A stretch of 64,000 bases of DNA from Streptomyces sp. T12 (GCF_028736035.1 NZ_CP117866.1:248001-312000); one strand, 5' to 3'; numbered from the stretch's first letter, positions 8,360 to 17,649 are shown. Numbers and translations: made by a program. Notes: generated by a model from the letters alone, not told the origin.

Positions 8360-9535
8360 ATGCGCCTGTACCTGCTCGCGCTCAATCCGACCGACTCCGT
8401 CACCGAGGGCTTCCTGCCCGCCGCGGCCCGGCTCGGACTGGACGTCACCGTCCTGACCGACCAGCCGGAGGCCCACCGCCGCGTCTACCCGGACGTCGAG
8501 ATCCTGCAGTGCGACGTCCGTGACTTCCGCGCCGTGATCACCCGGATCTCGACGCATCACCGCCCCGACGCCGTCTTCACCAACAGCGACCACCTCCAGA
8601 CCCAGGCCGCCCTGGCCGCCGCCTACTTCGACCTCCCCGGCAAGGACTGGCGGGCCACCCTGCGCTGCAAGGACAAGGCCGAGATGCGCCGCCGGCTCGC
8701 GACGGCCGGCGTGGACACCGTGTGGTCGGCCGAGCTGACCGAACCGGTCGCGCCCGGCGACGCGCCGTACCCCTGTGTGGTCAAGCCGCGTGAGGGCGTG
8801 GCCTCCGAGGACGTGGTCCTCGTCGACGGCCCCGAAGAACTGGTGACGCGTACCAAGGAGATCCTGGAGCGTCGGCCGGGCGCCGTCCTGGTCGTCGAGG
8901 AGTACCTCCCGGGCGACCTGTTCACCCTGGAGACCCTCGGCGACGGCAGCGTCCGCCATGTGCTGGGCGGCTTCCACACCGAGCTGTCGCCGCCGCCGTA
9001 CTTCATCGAGGAGCGTCTCACCTTCGTCCCCGCCCACCCCGAGCCGGTCGTCGCGCAGGTCCTGGCGCAACTGGACGCGCTGGGCGTCGGGTTCGGCGCC
9101 TGCCACACCGAGTTCGTGGTGCACGACGGGCGGGCGCGGATCATCGAGGTCAACTACCGCGCCATCGGCGACCAGTGCGATCTGCTGCTGGCCCGGCTGC
9201 TGGAGATCCCGCTCTTCGAGCACATCCTGCGCACCCATCTCGGCGAGCCCCTCCCGGCCGGCCTGGGCGCCCGCCGCGACGGCGCCGCCCGTCTGGAGTA
9301 CCCGTGCGCCGACCGCGCCGGCACGCTGGCGGGTGCCCCCGAGGCCACGGATCTCGATGTCGACGGCGTGCGTCTGACGTACCGTCCCCTGCGTGCGGTG
9401 GGTGAGCGGCACGAGCTGTACGGGACCAACCGCGACTACCTCGGCGTCCTGCGGGCCTGCGGCACCGACCAGCCGACCGTGGACCGGGTGGTGGCCGACT
9501 TCCTGGCCGAGCGGCGCTGGGAGATCCAGCCGTGA
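8360..9535 (+). CDS. ATP-grasp ligase of the siderophore pathway
   Basis: 391 residues of the ATP-grasp superfamily: a Rossmann-like N-terminus (MRLYLLALNPTDS), a central ATP-grasp core with PCVVKPREGVASEDV for nucleotide binding and VVEEYLPGDLF, and the metal-binding strand IIEVNYRAIGDQ. Enzymes of this fold form amide bonds by way of acyl phosphates. It leads a run of overlapping siderophore genes (its stop overlaps the GTG of the first NIS synthetase), so it probably joins an amino acid or diamine unit to a carboxylate during assembly. Typical citrate-type clusters do not need such an enzyme, which makes it the least predictable step. Confidence 0.8.
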   Translation: MRLYLLALNPTDSVTEGFLPAAARLGLDVTVLTDQPEAHRRVYPDVEILQCDVRDFRAVITRISTHHRPDAVFTNSDHLQTQAALAAAYFDLPGKDWRATLRCKDKAEMRRRLATAGVDTVWSAELTEPVAPGDAPYPCVVKPREGVASEDVVLVDGPEELVTRTKEILERRPGAVLVVEEYLPGDLFTLETLGDGSVRHVLGGFHTELSPPPYFIEERLTFVPAHPEPVVAQVLAQLDALGVGFGACHTEFVVHDGRARIIEVNYRAIGDQCDLLLARLLEIPLFEHILRTHLGEPLPAGLGARRDGAARLEYPCADRAGTLAGAPEATDLDVDGVRLTYRPLRAVGERHELYGTNRDYLGVLRACGTDQPTVDRVVADFLAERRWEIQP

Positions 9536-11211
9536 CCGCACCGCCTGTGACGGACACCTGCGAGGCGGAGCTGCTCACGCGGGTGCTCAGCGCCCTGCTG
9601 CGCGAGGACGTGGTCGGGCTGCGCACGAAGGGCACGCTGACGCAGCGGCCCGACGGCCCCTGGATACGGCTGGCCGCCGCAAGCGACGACGCCCTGTTGC
9701 TGCCCGTCGCCGAGGACGGCTACCAGTGCGAGTACGCCGCCCGGCTGCCGCTCCTCGTGCGCGAGTCGGACGGCGCCGAGCTGACGTCGTACGACACCGT
9801 GCTGAGCGCGCTGCGTGCGCTGGCCGAGCCGGAGGACCAGGGCGGCTTCGACGCCTTCGCCGAGGAGTGCCGGCAGACGCTGGCCACCCTGCGGCTGCAC
9901 GCGGCGACGCGTACCGAGGTCATGGACAGGCTCGGGAACCGGACCGGGCTCGGCGGCACTCTGGCGTACGAGACCCTCGCCGCCCGCATCGACCATCCCG
10001 TCTACCCGACCGCGCGCGGCCGCTCCGGGCTGAGCGAGGAGCAACTGCGCGCGTACGCCCCGGAGTTCCATCCGCGTTTCGCGCTGCGGTGGCTCGCCGT
10101 GCCCCGCGAGTCGGTCACCCTGGCCGGTGCCCTCCCGCAGTCCTGGCCCACGCCCGCGACGCTCGGGCTGCCCGGGGTGCGCGACACCCATGTGGCCCTG
10201 CCCGTCCATCCGCTGACCGTCGATGCTCTGTCGGCCGCCGCTCTCCCCGAGGGCGCGGTGCTCGCCGACCGCGCCCATCTGGACGTCGTACCGACCCTGT
10301 CGATGCGTACCGTCGCCACGGTCGCGGATCTCACGCTGCATCTCAAACTCCCCCTCGCCACCGCCACGTTGGGCCTGCGCAACAAGCGGACCGTCAAGCC
10401 CGGCACGCTGATCGACGGCGCGGCGGGACAGCGACTGCTGGAGGCGGTGATCGCCCGGGAGCCCCGCTTCCGGGACACGATCCTGCACGCCGACGAGACG
10501 ACGTACGCGCACGCCGGTCACGAACTGCTGGCGGTCCTGTGCCGCCGCTACCCGGCGGGACTCGACGACGCGGTGGTCGTACCGTTGGCGGCCCTGCTCG
10601 CCGAGGCACCCGACGGGCGGCCGGTCGTCGGCCATCTCGCCGACCGCTTCTACGGCGGCGACCCGCTCGCCCTGCTGGACGCCCTCCTGACGCTGCTGTT
10701 CGACTGGCAGACGACGCTGTTCGGGTACGGCATCGCGCTGGAGTCACACCAGCAGAACATCTCGGTGGTGCTGCGGCCGGGAAGTCTGCGGCTGCTGTTC
10801 AAGGACAACGACGGGCCGCGCATCAACACCGAGCGGCTGGCCGCCGTGCTCCCCGGGCCGTGGGACTTCGACGACGCGCGGATCTTCGGTACGGACGACG
10901 GGCCGGTCGCCGACGTGTTCGCCACCATCACGGTTCATCTGTGCGCCGGGTCCTACGCGTTCGGGCTCACCGGGCACCGCCAGGCCCTGCTGGACCTCAT
11001 CCGTGACCGGCTGACCGAGGCGGTGGACCGGCTCGGCGGCGACGCCGGAGCCGTCCTGCGCGCTCGCGTGCTGGACGCGCCGCGACTGCCGGTGAAGGCG
11101 ATGGTGACGGCCGGGACACTGCTGTCCAAGGAGCGTTCCGGCGCCGCCGACATCAACAAGCACTACACGACCGGCCCCAACTACCTCCTGCCCGGCGGTG
11201 GTTCGGCATGA
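9532..11211 (+). CDS. NIS (IucA/IucC-family) siderophore synthetase, first
   Basis: 559 residues of the NRPS-independent siderophore synthetase family. Conserved points are PVHPLT, SMRTVA followed by LHLKLPLATATLGLRNKR, and ESHQQNIS in the C-terminal thumb. The C-terminal part also holds FKDNDGPRI and the segment PVKAMVTAGTL, as in the FhuF-like C domain of the family. It activates a carboxylate, typically citrate, as an adenylate and condenses it with an amine or alcohol. It uses a GTG start overlapping the ATP-grasp stop, and its own stop overlaps the MFS start, which indicates one operon. Confidence 0.9.
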   Translation: MTAPPVTDTCEAELLTRVLSALLREDVVGLRTKGTLTQRPDGPWIRLAAASDDALLLPVAEDGYQCEYAARLPLLVRESDGAELTSYDTVLSALRALAEPEDQGGFDAFAEECRQTLATLRLHAATRTEVMDRLGNRTGLGGTLAYETLAARIDHPVYPTARGRSGLSEEQLRAYAPEFHPRFALRWLAVPRESVTLAGALPQSWPTPATLGLPGVRDTHVALPVHPLTVDALSAAALPEGAVLADRAHLDVVPTLSMRTVATVADLTLHLKLPLATATLGLRNKRTVKPGTLIDGAAGQRLLEAVIAREPRFRDTILHADETTYAHAGHELLAVLCRRYPAGLDDAVVVPLAALLAEAPDGRPVVGHLADRFYGGDPLALLDALLTLLFDWQTTLFGYGIALESHQQNISVVLRPGSLRLLFKDNDGPRINTERLAAVLPGPWDFDDARIFGTDDGPVADVFATITVHLCAGSYAFGLTGHRQALLDLIRDRLTEAVDRLGGDAGAVLRARVLDAPRLPVKAMVTAGTLLSKERSGAADINKHYTTGPNYLLPGGGSA

Positions 11212-12404
11212 CCGTGCAGACTCTGCGGATGCCGCGCACCGGGTTCGGACGCGGGCACGTGCAAGCGGTGGCCGGCTGCTACTTCGTGGCGTCGTTCGCG
11301 GCGCTCGGCCTGCCGCCGTATCTCACCCAGATCCTGCCGGAGCTGGGCGACCACGGTGCCCGCTGGGCGGGCGTGCTCTACATCGTGCCGACCGTGTTCG
11401 GTGCGCTCGGCGCCCCACTGTGGGGGCGGCTCGCGGACCGGTTCGGCCGCAAACGGCTGCTGCTGCGCGCCCAGTTGGGGCTCACCGTGTCCTTCCTGCT
11501 CGCGGGCTGGGCGGACTCGCTGGCCACGTTCACGGTGGCGCTGGTGCTCCAGGGCATCCTGGGCGGCACCTTCGCCGCGTCCAACGGCTATCTGGGCGCC
11601 GCTCTTCAGGGCCCTGCGCTGTCCAAGGCGCTCACCCTGATGCAGGGAAGCGCGCGGGCCGCGCTGGTGGTCGCGCCGATCGTGGTCGGCTCGCTGTCCG
11701 GCTGGCTCTCCCCGCACCGGCAGTACGCCCTGCTCGCCGTACTGCCGCTCACGGCCGCCCTGTTGCTCGCGGCGCTGCCCGAACCCGAACCCGTCGAGCA
11801 GCGTCGGACCAAGCCCGAGACGGCGGACGACACGCCCGCGGTGGTCTCGCTCAGGGCGCTGTACGCGCTGGAGTTCGCCTTCGTGTTCTCCACCGTCATC
11901 TCCTTCCCCTATCTGATCGCGCTCGTCGACGACCGGATCCCGGGGACCTCGCCGGCGCTGTCCGGTGTGCTGTTCGCCCTGCCCCACCTGGTCTATCTGG
12001 TGGCGGCGCTGGCGGTGCACGCCGCGTTCCGCAACCGGCCGCGGGCCGGGATCGCGCTCGGCTTCGCCTGTATCGCGCTCGGGCTCGCCGGGCACGGGGT
12101 CGCCGGGTCCCTGACCACGCTGATCGCCGTACGGCTGCTGCTCGGCGTGGGGCTCACCCTCGGCCTGGTGTGCCTGTCGGTGCTGGCCGCCGACTGCGCG
12201 AGGGGCCGTGCGCCGGGCGGGATGTTCGGCTCGCTGGAGTTCTTCTCCAAGGCCGGCGCGGTCGCCGCCGGCGTGGCCGCGGCGGTGGGCAGCGCCCGCT
12301 TCGGACCGGCCGCACCCGTGCTGACCGGCGGCGCCGCCGCCGCGGTCACCGTCGTCGTGATTCTTCTCCCCACACTGAACCACCGCACCCGCCGGAGCCG
12401 CTGA
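11208..12404 (+). CDS. MFS exporter, probable siderophore efflux pump
   Basis: 398 residues with about 12 hydrophobic segments. The typical MFS loop motif between helices 2 and 3 is present as GRLADRFGRKRLLL. It is embedded between two NIS synthetases with overlapping starts and stops, as the exporter is in the sfa (staphyloferrin A) and fsl (rhizoferrin) loci, so export of the finished siderophore is the best reading. Confidence 0.87.
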   Translation: MTVQTLRMPRTGFGRGHVQAVAGCYFVASFAALGLPPYLTQILPELGDHGARWAGVLYIVPTVFGALGAPLWGRLADRFGRKRLLLRAQLGLTVSFLLAGWADSLATFTVALVLQGILGGTFAASNGYLGAALQGPALSKALTLMQGSARAALVVAPIVVGSLSGWLSPHRQYALLAVLPLTAALLLAALPEPEPVEQRRTKPETADDTPAVVSLRALYALEFAFVFSTVISFPYLIALVDDRIPGTSPALSGVLFALPHLVYLVAALAVHAAFRNRPRAGIALGFACIALGLAGHGVAGSLTTLIAVRLLLGVGLTLGLVCLSVLAADCARGRAPGGMFGSLEFFSKAGAVAAGVAAAVGSARFGPAAPVLTGGAAAAVTVVVILLPTLNHRTRRSR

Positions 12405-14158
12405 TGCCCTCCCTGACCGACTCCCTCGGGAGCTCCTCCTCCAAGCTCTCGACGGCCGAACTCCCCACCGCCGACGAAGCGGTGGCCCACACCCTGCTCA
12501 ACTGCCTGCTGCGCGAGGTGTCCGGCCCCGAACACCAGACGGTCGTCACGGACGGCAACCTGCTGCTGCGCCTGCCCCGCCGCGGGGTCCTCCTGCGCGT
12601 CGCCCTGCGCAGGTCCTCGCTCCTCGGGGCGCACCGGTTCACCGGCCCGGTGAGCGAGCAGCGTGACGGCGACTGGGCGGAGGTGGGCTGGCGGCGTCTG
12701 GCCGAGTACACGCACGACGAGCTGTCGCTGCGCACGGGTGTGCGCAACGAGGAGTTCCTGGAGCAGATCGCCTCCAGCCACGAGGCCGTGGCGACCGCGC
12801 TGGCCGGCCCGCGGGCGGCTTCGCCCTCGGCCGGCCCGCTCGCCCCTCTCCCGGCCTATCTCGCCTCCGAGCAGTCCCTGCTGTTCGGCCACCGCTTCCA
12901 CCCCACGCCCAAGGCCCGCACCGGCGACCCGCGCGCCTGGTCGGCGTACGCCCCGGAGGTCGGGGCCGCCTTCCCGCTGCGGCACCTTGCCGTGCGCGCC
13001 GACCTGATCGCCGAGGAGTACGTCGAGGCCTCGGCCGTCGCCCCGCTGGACCGGCAGCGCACGGACGTCCCCGACGGCTACCGTCTGCTGCCCGCCCACC
13101 CCTGGCAGTACGAGACGCTCCGCGAGCACCCGTTGCTGCGCGCGGCCTTCGACCGCGGCGACGTCCTCGACCTCGGCCCGGGCGGACGGCCCTTCGCCGC
13201 GACGGCATCGGTGCGCACCCTGTACGACGGCGAGACGTTCCTGAAGTTCAGCCTGAACGTGCGGATCACCAACTGCCTGCGCAAGAACAGCACGTACGAG
13301 CTGTCGGGCGCCGTCGCCCTCACCCGTGTCCTGGCCCCGGCGCTCGCCGACCTGGCCGAGCGTTTCCCCGGCAGCGCGGTGCTGCGCGAGCCCGCCTACC
13401 GTACGCTCGCCCTCCCCGGCCCGGACGGCACGCCGGACCGCGAGCTGTTCGAGGGCTTCGGGGTCATCGTCCGCGAAGGCCTGCCGCAGCGCCTCGCGCC
13501 GGGCACCACTCCCCTGCTGGCGGCCGCGGTGGCCGACGAGTACCCGACCAGTCCCGCGCACATCTCCCGCCTCCTGCGGGGCGCGGACGCCCGCACCGCC
13601 CTCGCCTGGTGGTCGGCGTACCTGGAACTGCTCGTCCCGCCGGTCATGTCCGCCTACTTCGACCACGGCCTGGTCCTGGAGCCGCACCTGCAGAACGTCC
13701 TGGTCTGTGTCGACGGCGACGGCATGCCCGCCCAGGTCCTCTTCCGCGACCTGGAGGGCACCAAGCTCGTCCCCGACCACCACGGGGACACCCTCGCCGC
13801 GCTGCCGCCCGAGGTGGCGGGCCCTATGACGTACGACGCCCAGCGCGGCTGGGACCGGGTCGTCTACTGCCTGCTGGTCAACCACATCGCCGAGCTGCTC
13901 GCCGCGCTCGCCGACCTGCACCCCGAGGCGGAGGCCGCGCTGTGGGCGCGGGTGCGCGAAACGCTGCGGACGTACGCCGACCGGGACGGCTGCCCGCCCC
14001 GTCTCGCCGCCCTGCTCGCCGGGGTACCGCTGCCCGCCAAGGCCAACCTGCTCACCCGCTGGGAGCGCAAGGCCGACCGCGAGGCCGGTTACGTCCGGCT
14101 GCCGTCCCCCCTCGCCGCGGACATCCTGCGCGACACGAGCGGAAGTGCTGCCCGATGA
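12404..14158 (+). CDS. NIS (IucA/IucC-family) siderophore synthetase, second
   Basis: 584 residues. Family landmarks are LLPAHPWQYE, SVRTLYDGETFLKFSLNV followed by RITNCLRKNS, the thumb motif EPHLQNVLV, and KANLLTRW near the C-terminus. The ATG at 12404 shares one base with the MFS stop. With the first synthetase it would carry out two successive couplings, for instance adding two citrate units to one diamine. Which of the two acts on free citrate cannot be decided here. Confidence 0.9.
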   Translation: MPSLTDSLGSSSSKLSTAELPTADEAVAHTLLNCLLREVSGPEHQTVVTDGNLLLRLPRRGVLLRVALRRSSLLGAHRFTGPVSEQRDGDWAEVGWRRLAEYTHDELSLRTGVRNEEFLEQIASSHEAVATALAGPRAASPSAGPLAPLPAYLASEQSLLFGHRFHPTPKARTGDPRAWSAYAPEVGAAFPLRHLAVRADLIAEEYVEASAVAPLDRQRTDVPDGYRLLPAHPWQYETLREHPLLRAAFDRGDVLDLGPGGRPFAATASVRTLYDGETFLKFSLNVRITNCLRKNSTYELSGAVALTRVLAPALADLAERFPGSAVLREPAYRTLALPGPDGTPDRELFEGFGVIVREGLPQRLAPGTTPLLAAAVADEYPTSPAHISRLLRGADARTALAWWSAYLELLVPPVMSAYFDHGLVLEPHLQNVLVCVDGDGMPAQVLFRDLEGTKLVPDHHGDTLAALPPEVAGPMTYDAQRGWDRVVYCLLVNHIAELLAALADLHPEAEAALWARVRETLRTYADRDGCPPRLAALLAGVPLPAKANLLTRWERKADREAGYVRLPSPLAADILRDTSGSAAR

Positions 14159-15354
14159 CCGAGCCCACAGTCGCGGTCCGCGACCGCGTCCTGTCCCTGC
14201 CCTCCGTCGAACTCCCCGCGTACGTCTACGACTTGACGGCCCTGCGCACCCACGCCGCCGCCGTGCGGGACGCCCTGCCCGAGCGGGTCGAGCTGTACTA
14301 CGCCGCCAAGGCCAACCCGGAGCCGGAGATCCTCGCCGCGCTCGGCCCGTACGTCGACGGCTACGAGGTCTCCTCGGGCGGCGAACTCGCCCACGTCGCG
14401 GGGGCGGTGCCGGGCCGGCCGCTCGCCTTCGGAGGGCCCGGCAAGACGCCGGGCGAGGTGACGGCCGCGCTGGAGACGGGAGTCGAGCGCTTCCACGTCG
14501 AGAGCCTCCACGAGCTGTGCATGCTGGCGGAGTTGGCCCGGAGCTACGCGCCGGGTCGGCGGGTTGCGGTGCTGCCCCGGGTCAACCTGCCGGTGGCCGA
14601 CGGGTCGTTGGCGGGCAGCTCGCTGGCGATGGGCGGGCGTCCGACACCGTTCGGGATGGACCCGGCGCAGGCTGCCGACGCTGTCCGCGCCCTCACCGAC
14701 GGGACGTATCCGCACCTCGAACTGCGCGGCATCCACGCCCACTTGGCCAGCGGCCTTCAGGCGGCCGAGCAGGTGGCGGTGGCGGAGTCGGTCGTCGGCT
14801 GGGCGACGGGCCTGGGCGTACCGCTCGCCGAGGTGAACGTCGGCGGCGGCATGCACGTCGACTACGCCGACCCTCGGCGCCGCTTCGACTGGGCCACGTA
14901 CGGCAAGGGGCTCGCCCGGCTCGCCGAGGCGCACCCGGAGCTGACGCTGCGCATCGAGCCGGGCCGGGCGCTGACGGCGTACTGCGGCTGGTACGCCACC
15001 GAGGTGCTGGACGTCAAGCACAGCCACGGCGAGCAGTTCGGCGTCGTGCGCGGCGGCACGCATCATCTGCGGACCCCGGCGACGAAGGGCCACGACCAGC
15101 CCTGTTCCGTGCTGCCGGTGGACGCCTGGCCGCACCCCTGGCCGCGTCCGGCGGCCGACGGCGAGCAGGTCACCCTGGCCGGCCAGCTGTGCACGCCGAA
15201 GGACCTGCTGGCCCGCCATGTGCCCGCGCCCGGACTGCGGGCCGGGGACCGGGTGGCGTTCTCGCTGGCGGGGGCCTACGCCTGGAACATCTCCCATCAC
15301 GACTTCCTGATGCACCCCAGGCCGGGCTTCCACTTCCTGGGCGCCGCCGGGTAG
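14155..15354 (+). CDS. PLP-dependent decarboxylase (type III Orn/DAP fold), siderophore diamine supply
   Basis: 399 residues of the alanine-racemase-fold decarboxylase family (LysA, SbnH, FslC type). The lysine that holds pyridoxal phosphate is in YYAAKANPEPE; a glycine-rich phosphate-binding turn is VNVGGGMH, EPGRAL lies nearby, and the C-terminal CTPKDLL and AYAWNISHHDF fit the dimer-shared active site. In related siderophore clusters such an enzyme makes the diamine backbone from ornithine or from a citryl-amino acid intermediate. It overlaps the second NIS gene (ATGA) and closes the operon just before a strong terminator. Confidence 0.87.
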   Translation: MTEPTVAVRDRVLSLPSVELPAYVYDLTALRTHAAAVRDALPERVELYYAAKANPEPEILAALGPYVDGYEVSSGGELAHVAGAVPGRPLAFGGPGKTPGEVTAALETGVERFHVESLHELCMLAELARSYAPGRRVAVLPRVNLPVADGSLAGSSLAMGGRPTPFGMDPAQAADAVRALTDGTYPHLELRGIHAHLASGLQAAEQVAVAESVVGWATGLGVPLAEVNVGGGMHVDYADPRRRFDWATYGKGLARLAEAHPELTLRIEPGRALTAYCGWYATEVLDVKHSHGEQFGVVRGGTHHLRTPATKGHDQPCSVLPVDAWPHPWPRPAADGEQVTLAGQLCTPKDLLARHVPAPGLRAGDRVAFSLAGAYAWNISHHDFLMHPRPGFHFLGAAG

Positions 15355-15380
15355 TCGGCGCGTCACTCTCGGCACACACG

Positions 15381-15412
15381 AAGGGCCGCCCGGCGGGATC
15401 CGGGCGGCCCTT
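15381..15412 (+). terminator. Intrinsic terminator of the siderophore operon
   Basis: A 13-bp perfect stem, AAGGGCCGCCCGG with CCGGGCGGCCCTT, closes a six-base loop 27 bases after the decarboxylase stop. It lies between convergent genes and can serve both. Confidence 0.85.
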
Positions 15413-15428
15413 GCTGTGGGTCGGTGAC

Positions 15429-15671
15429 CTAGGGCAGCTGCTTCAGGCCGTTGAGGTGGTTGAGGTGGCCCAGGTGCTGGGAGACCCGCGGGACCCGGTG
15501 CTTGTGCTCCTCGGGGATGCCGGTCGCGGCGAGCGAGTCGAGCGTGGCGACCGGGTTCAGCGAACCGGCGTTGCGGGCGTCCACGTCGGCCGCGTTCGCC
15601 ATCGGCACGGTGAGTCCGGTGATTCCGGCGGCCAGACCAACGGCGGCGACGATACGTCGTGTTGAGATCAT
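15429..15671 (-). CDS. Small secreted protein of unknown function
   Basis: 80 residues from the ATG at 15671: a clear signal peptide, MISTRRIVAAVGLAAGITGL..., with probable cleavage after ANA at about residue 26, then a short mature part rich in His and Leu near the end (HLGHLNHLNGLKQLP). Reading further upstream to 15725 adds an Arg-rich stretch that would spoil the signal peptide, so the shorter form is preferred. It is not a chaplin: it has no paired cysteines. No function is claimed. Confidence 0.65.
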   Translation of the reverse strand: MISTRRIVAAVGLAAGITGLTVPMANAADVDARNAGSLNPVATLDSLAATGIPEEHKHRVPRVSQHLGHLNHLNGLKQLP

Positions 15672-15842
15672 GCTTTCTGCAACGCGGCGGGCCCTCGCCG
15701 GACACGGCCGCCCGGCGCCACTCACTCGACAGGCGCACCGCTCCGGCTGCGCTTGCCGAGTCCGCCGGGGCGGAGGAGCCTCGGAGGAGAGGCTTTCGCG
15801 GTCCTCACCTCGCCCCTGCCGCGGGCCTCGAAGGAGGTCACC

Positions 15843-16208
15843 ATGGGCACAGCCACCAGCCCCTCGTTCGACACCGAAACACTGCGCCGGGGTATAGAGG
15901 GACAGACCCCCGAGACGCTTCTGTCGCTGTACACGGACGACGCGGAGCTACGCGTCGTGAACCGCAACGCCCAGCCCAGCCACCCCAAGGTTCTGCACGG
16001 CCGAGGCGAGATCGCCGACATGCTGAGCGACGTCTACAGCCGCGACATGACGCACAAGCTGGAGGGATGCGTGATCCAGGGTGACCGCGCGGCCTACAGC
16101 GAGTCCTGCGAGTACGCGGACGGGGTGCGCGTCCTGTCCGAGTCGATGATCACGCTGCGCGACGGCAAGATCTCCCGGCAGATCCTGATCGAGGCGTGGG
16201 ACGAGTAG
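15843..16208 (+). CDS. SnoaL/NTF2-like domain protein
   Basis: 121 residues preceded by an excellent ribosome site, AAGGAGGT, a few bases before the ATG at 15843. The pattern of an early helix, YTDDAELRVVNRN, HGRGEIADML and a late beta hairpin with DGKISRQILIEAWDE fits the SnoaL-like NTF2 fold, a small cone-shaped barrel used by isomerases, hydrolases and binding proteins. No catalytic residues can be assigned. It stands alone, with its own terminator hairpin at 16231-16272. Confidence 0.75.
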   Translation: MGTATSPSFDTETLRRGIEGQTPETLLSLYTDDAELRVVNRNAQPSHPKVLHGRGEIADMLSDVYSRDMTHKLEGCVIQGDRAAYSESCEYADGVRVLSESMITLRDGKISRQILIEAWDE

Positions 16209-16230
16209 GAGACGTAGCAGGAAGGGACCG

Positions 16231-16272
16231 CCGAAGGCCCAGGTCGGCTCGTGACCGACCTGGCCCTTCTCG
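16231..16272 (+). terminator. Terminator hairpin after the SnoaL-like gene
   Basis: AAGGCCCAGGTCGG (16234-16247) pairs with CCGACCTGGCCCTT (ending 16268) with one mismatch around a short loop, about 25 bases after the stop at 16208. Confidence 0.8.
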
Positions 16273-16377
16273 GCTGCTCTTCGGTCGCTGTCGTAGACGC
16301 AGTTGTGGCCGTGGCCGTCGGTGGAGCGCTCGCGCGGCGGCGCTTGAGCAGGGTACGGCCGGGATACCCGGGGGAGC

Positions 16378-17478
16378 ATGACTCGGCTTCTCAAATCCAG
16401 GCGCAAAGATCACCGGGCGCGACGCAGTCCGCCCACGCCACCGGCCACCGACCGGGCAGGGCAGGGCGCAGCCGGTGCGCAGACCTCGCCGGAGCGCTTC
16501 GGGCCCGATCCGCAGGTGGAGCGGCAGGCGCCCGACACGCCGACCGAGCTGCCCCGACGGTCGTGGCGGGCGGTGTTGAAGGGCACCCTGCGGGAGTTCA
16601 AGGACGACGAGCTGACCGACCGCGCGGCTGCCCTGACCTACTACAGCGTGCTGTCGCTCTTCCCGGCCCTGCTGGTGCTGGTGTCCTTGCTGGGTCTGGT
16701 CGGCAGGTCGGCCACCGACAAGGTCCTGGACAACATCAACCAGCTCGCACCCGGCTCGGCCCGGGACATCCTCACGCGTGCGGTGGAGCAGTTGCAGGGC
16801 AACGGCGGTCTCGGCTCCGTCATGGCGGTCGTCGGTCTCGTCCTGGCGGTGTGGTCGGCCTCCGGCTATGTCGCGGCCTTCATCCGCACCGCCAACGCGG
16901 TCTACGACATGCCCGAGGGGCGCCCGGTGTGGAAGGTCCTCCCGATCCGGCTCGCGGTGACCGTCGTGCTCATGGTGCTGGCCGTGATCAGCGCGCTGAT
17001 CGTCGTCTTCACCGGCGCGCTGGCCCGCCAGGTCGGCTCCACGCTGGGCATCGGGGACACGGCCCTGACGGTCTGGGACATCGCCAAGTGGCCCGTGCTG
17101 GCCGTCCTGGTGACCACCATGATCGCGATCCTGTACTGGGCGACCCCGAACGCCAAGGTGCGCGGCTTCAGGTGGATCACTCCGGGCAGCTTCCTCGCCC
17201 TGCTGATCTGGCTGATCGCCTCCGCGGGCTTCGCCTTCTACGTCGCCAACTTCGCCTCGTACAACAAGACCTACGGCACCATGGCGGGCGTGATCGTCTT
17301 CCTGGTCTGGCTGTGGGTGGGCAACCTGGCCATTCTGCTGGGCCTGGAGTTCGACGCGGAGGCCGTACGACAGCGCGCGATCGCCGGCGGTCACCCACCC
17401 GACGAGGAGCCCTACACACCGCCGCGCGACACCCGCACGTGGGACGAACAGGACCGGCGACGCCTGCGCGGTCCCTGA
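16378..17478 (+). CDS. YihY/BrkB family inner-membrane protein
   Basis: 366 residues. A polar, basic N-terminal tail of about 65 residues is followed by the family core with six hydrophobic helices, including the diagnostic ALTYYSVLSLFPALLVLVSL and later TYGTMAGVIVFLVWLWVGNL. The C-terminal tail is polar and proline-rich. The family was once labelled ribonuclease BN, but members are integral membrane proteins whose role is not settled. The ATG at 16378 has GGGGGAG just upstream. Confidence 0.88.
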   Translation: MTRLLKSRRKDHRARRSPPTPPATDRAGQGAAGAQTSPERFGPDPQVERQAPDTPTELPRRSWRAVLKGTLREFKDDELTDRAAALTYYSVLSLFPALLVLVSLLGLVGRSATDKVLDNINQLAPGSARDILTRAVEQLQGNGGLGSVMAVVGLVLAVWSASGYVAAFIRTANAVYDMPEGRPVWKVLPIRLAVTVVLMVLAVISALIVVFTGALARQVGSTLGIGDTALTVWDIAKWPVLAVLVTTMIAILYWATPNAKVRGFRWITPGSFLALLIWLIASAGFAFYVANFASYNKTYGTMAGVIVFLVWLWVGNLAILLGLEFDAEAVRQRAIAGGHPPDEEPYTPPRDTRTWDEQDRRRLRGP

Positions 17479-17536
17479 CGGCCCGCGTACGGACGCGCTG
17501 TCCGGGCCTTGCGCCGCCTCCGTTAGGGTGGGCCGT

Positions 17537-17643
17537 GGGCCGTGACTGGCGCTGAGGTGGAGCACCACCGGGGAGCGGCCCTGACAAAGTCGACGCGGAG
17601 TCGATGCCGTGCGCCTGGGCGAACCGGACAACCAGCCCAGGAG
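17537..17643 (+). promoter_or_regulatory. ZTP (pfl) riboswitch controlling folD
   Basis: The leader of folD carries the ZTP/pfl aptamer signature. P1 pairs GGGCC (17537-17541) with GGCCC (17577-17581). Between them are CGTGACTGGCG, the P2 hairpin GGTGG (17556-17560) with CCACC (17565-17569), and GGGGAGC. After a linker comes the second conserved block GCGCCTGGGC (17611-17620). CCTGGGC (17614-17620) can also pair with GCCCAGG (17635-17641), which overlaps the AGGAG ribosome site of folD. Ligand binding to the CCTGGGC block should free that site, giving an ON switch for translation. ZTP (or ZMP) signals shortage of 10-formyl-tetrahydrofolate, in line with the regulated gene. Confidence 0.88.
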
Positions 17644-17649
17644 TGGATC

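Noticed and set aside
4286..15354. Desferrioxamine (des) locus
   Set aside because: The lysine N-hydroxylase and N-acyltransferase of that pathway are absent. There are two NIS synthetases and an ATP-grasp ligase instead.
15429..15671. Chaplin or rodlin
   Set aside because: Short and secreted, but it has no Cys pair and no chaplin or rodlin repeat, so it is left as an unknown secreted protein.
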